From: Nemertoderma westbladi
Lineage: Eukaryota > Xenacoelomorpha > Nemertodermatida > Nemertodermatidae
NCBI GenBank assembly: GCA_032718475.1
Contig: JAUCBJ010008321.1
Location: forward strand, 1-46,399
Length of the DNA stretch: 46,399 nucleotides
Reading direction: 5' to 3'
The notes under the pieces were generated by a model. It worked only from the letters and a program-made list of their open reading frames with translations, was not told where the DNA came from and did no database searches. Position numbers and translations under genes: made by a program. Each line of letters starts with the position of its first letter. Within the stretch, counting starts at the first letter, position 1. Positions 46,335 to 46,399 of this stretch are shown here, one piece after another.

Positions 46335-46399
46335 TTGAGGGAAAGGAGCAGGTTACAGAGGCGGGATTTTCTAACCAAAACAATAAACGATCATTTAAC
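46335..46399 (+). repeat. 3' UTR / tail of the Penelope-like element
   Basis: Begins TTGAGGGAAAGGAGCAGGTT and contains TTCTAACCAAAACAATAAAC. It is the reference for the isolated tails at 16388, 34900, 41330 and 43563, and it continues past the window edge. Confidence 0.7.

Overview
The window is nuclear DNA of an animal, most likely a marine invertebrate; the phylum cannot be fixed from the sequence alone. It is AT-rich, with spliced genes that have GT-AG introns in conserved phases, and it is crowded with eukaryotic mobile elements (Penelope-like, CR1/L2-type LINE, hAT, piggyBac-like and tRNA-derived SINE sequences) and many micro- and minisatellites. There is no sign of bacterial organisation.

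Three protein genes can be assembled exon by exon. (1) A + strand secreted multidomain gene has six coding exons between 13102 and 21635 and encodes 1186 residues: signal peptide, F-type-lectin-like domain, vWD with a GDPH site, C8, TIL, three EGF-like modules, three ShK modules and four cysteine-rich modules resembling the C-terminal V-domain of PCSK9. (2) NCAPG2, the G2 subunit of condensin II, is on the - strand from 36387 to 28770, with three coding exons encoding 1126 residues. (3) The first two coding exons of a Wnt11-family gene lie on the + strand from 42185 to 43192, and the gene runs out of the window. NCAPG2 and Wnt11 are divergently oriented about 5.8 kb apart.

Layout: 1-9122 is a tandem array of ~2.97-kb units without genes (three full copies and the start of a fourth). 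9123-13101 holds a candidate orphan first exon, palindromic repeats with a CTGT core, and a dead CR1/L2 LINE end. 13102-21635 is the secreted-protein gene; its large third intron holds a piggyBac-like non-autonomous element and a 26-bp minisatellite. 23583-27945 holds three head-to-tail ~1.26-kb elements carrying 21 X-box-like palindromes at 146-161 bp spacing, flanked by two poly-C repeats. 28672-36387 is NCAPG2. 36576-39970 holds a hAT MITE, a 77-bp tandem repeat and tRNA-derived sequences. 40-43.2 kb is the Wnt11 5' region. 43.4-46.4 kb is retroelement debris ending in a Penelope-like GIY-YIG endonuclease ORF.

The most striking feature is in NCAPG2. The exon 2/intron 2 boundary, with its strong 5' splice site (CAG|GTGAGT), has been amplified into about 60 exact 42-bp tandem copies. 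This gives about 60 equally spaced candidate donors, in phase with one another, and an in-frame stop in the seventh unit separates the first six from the rest. The second most striking feature is the X-box-bearing element array.
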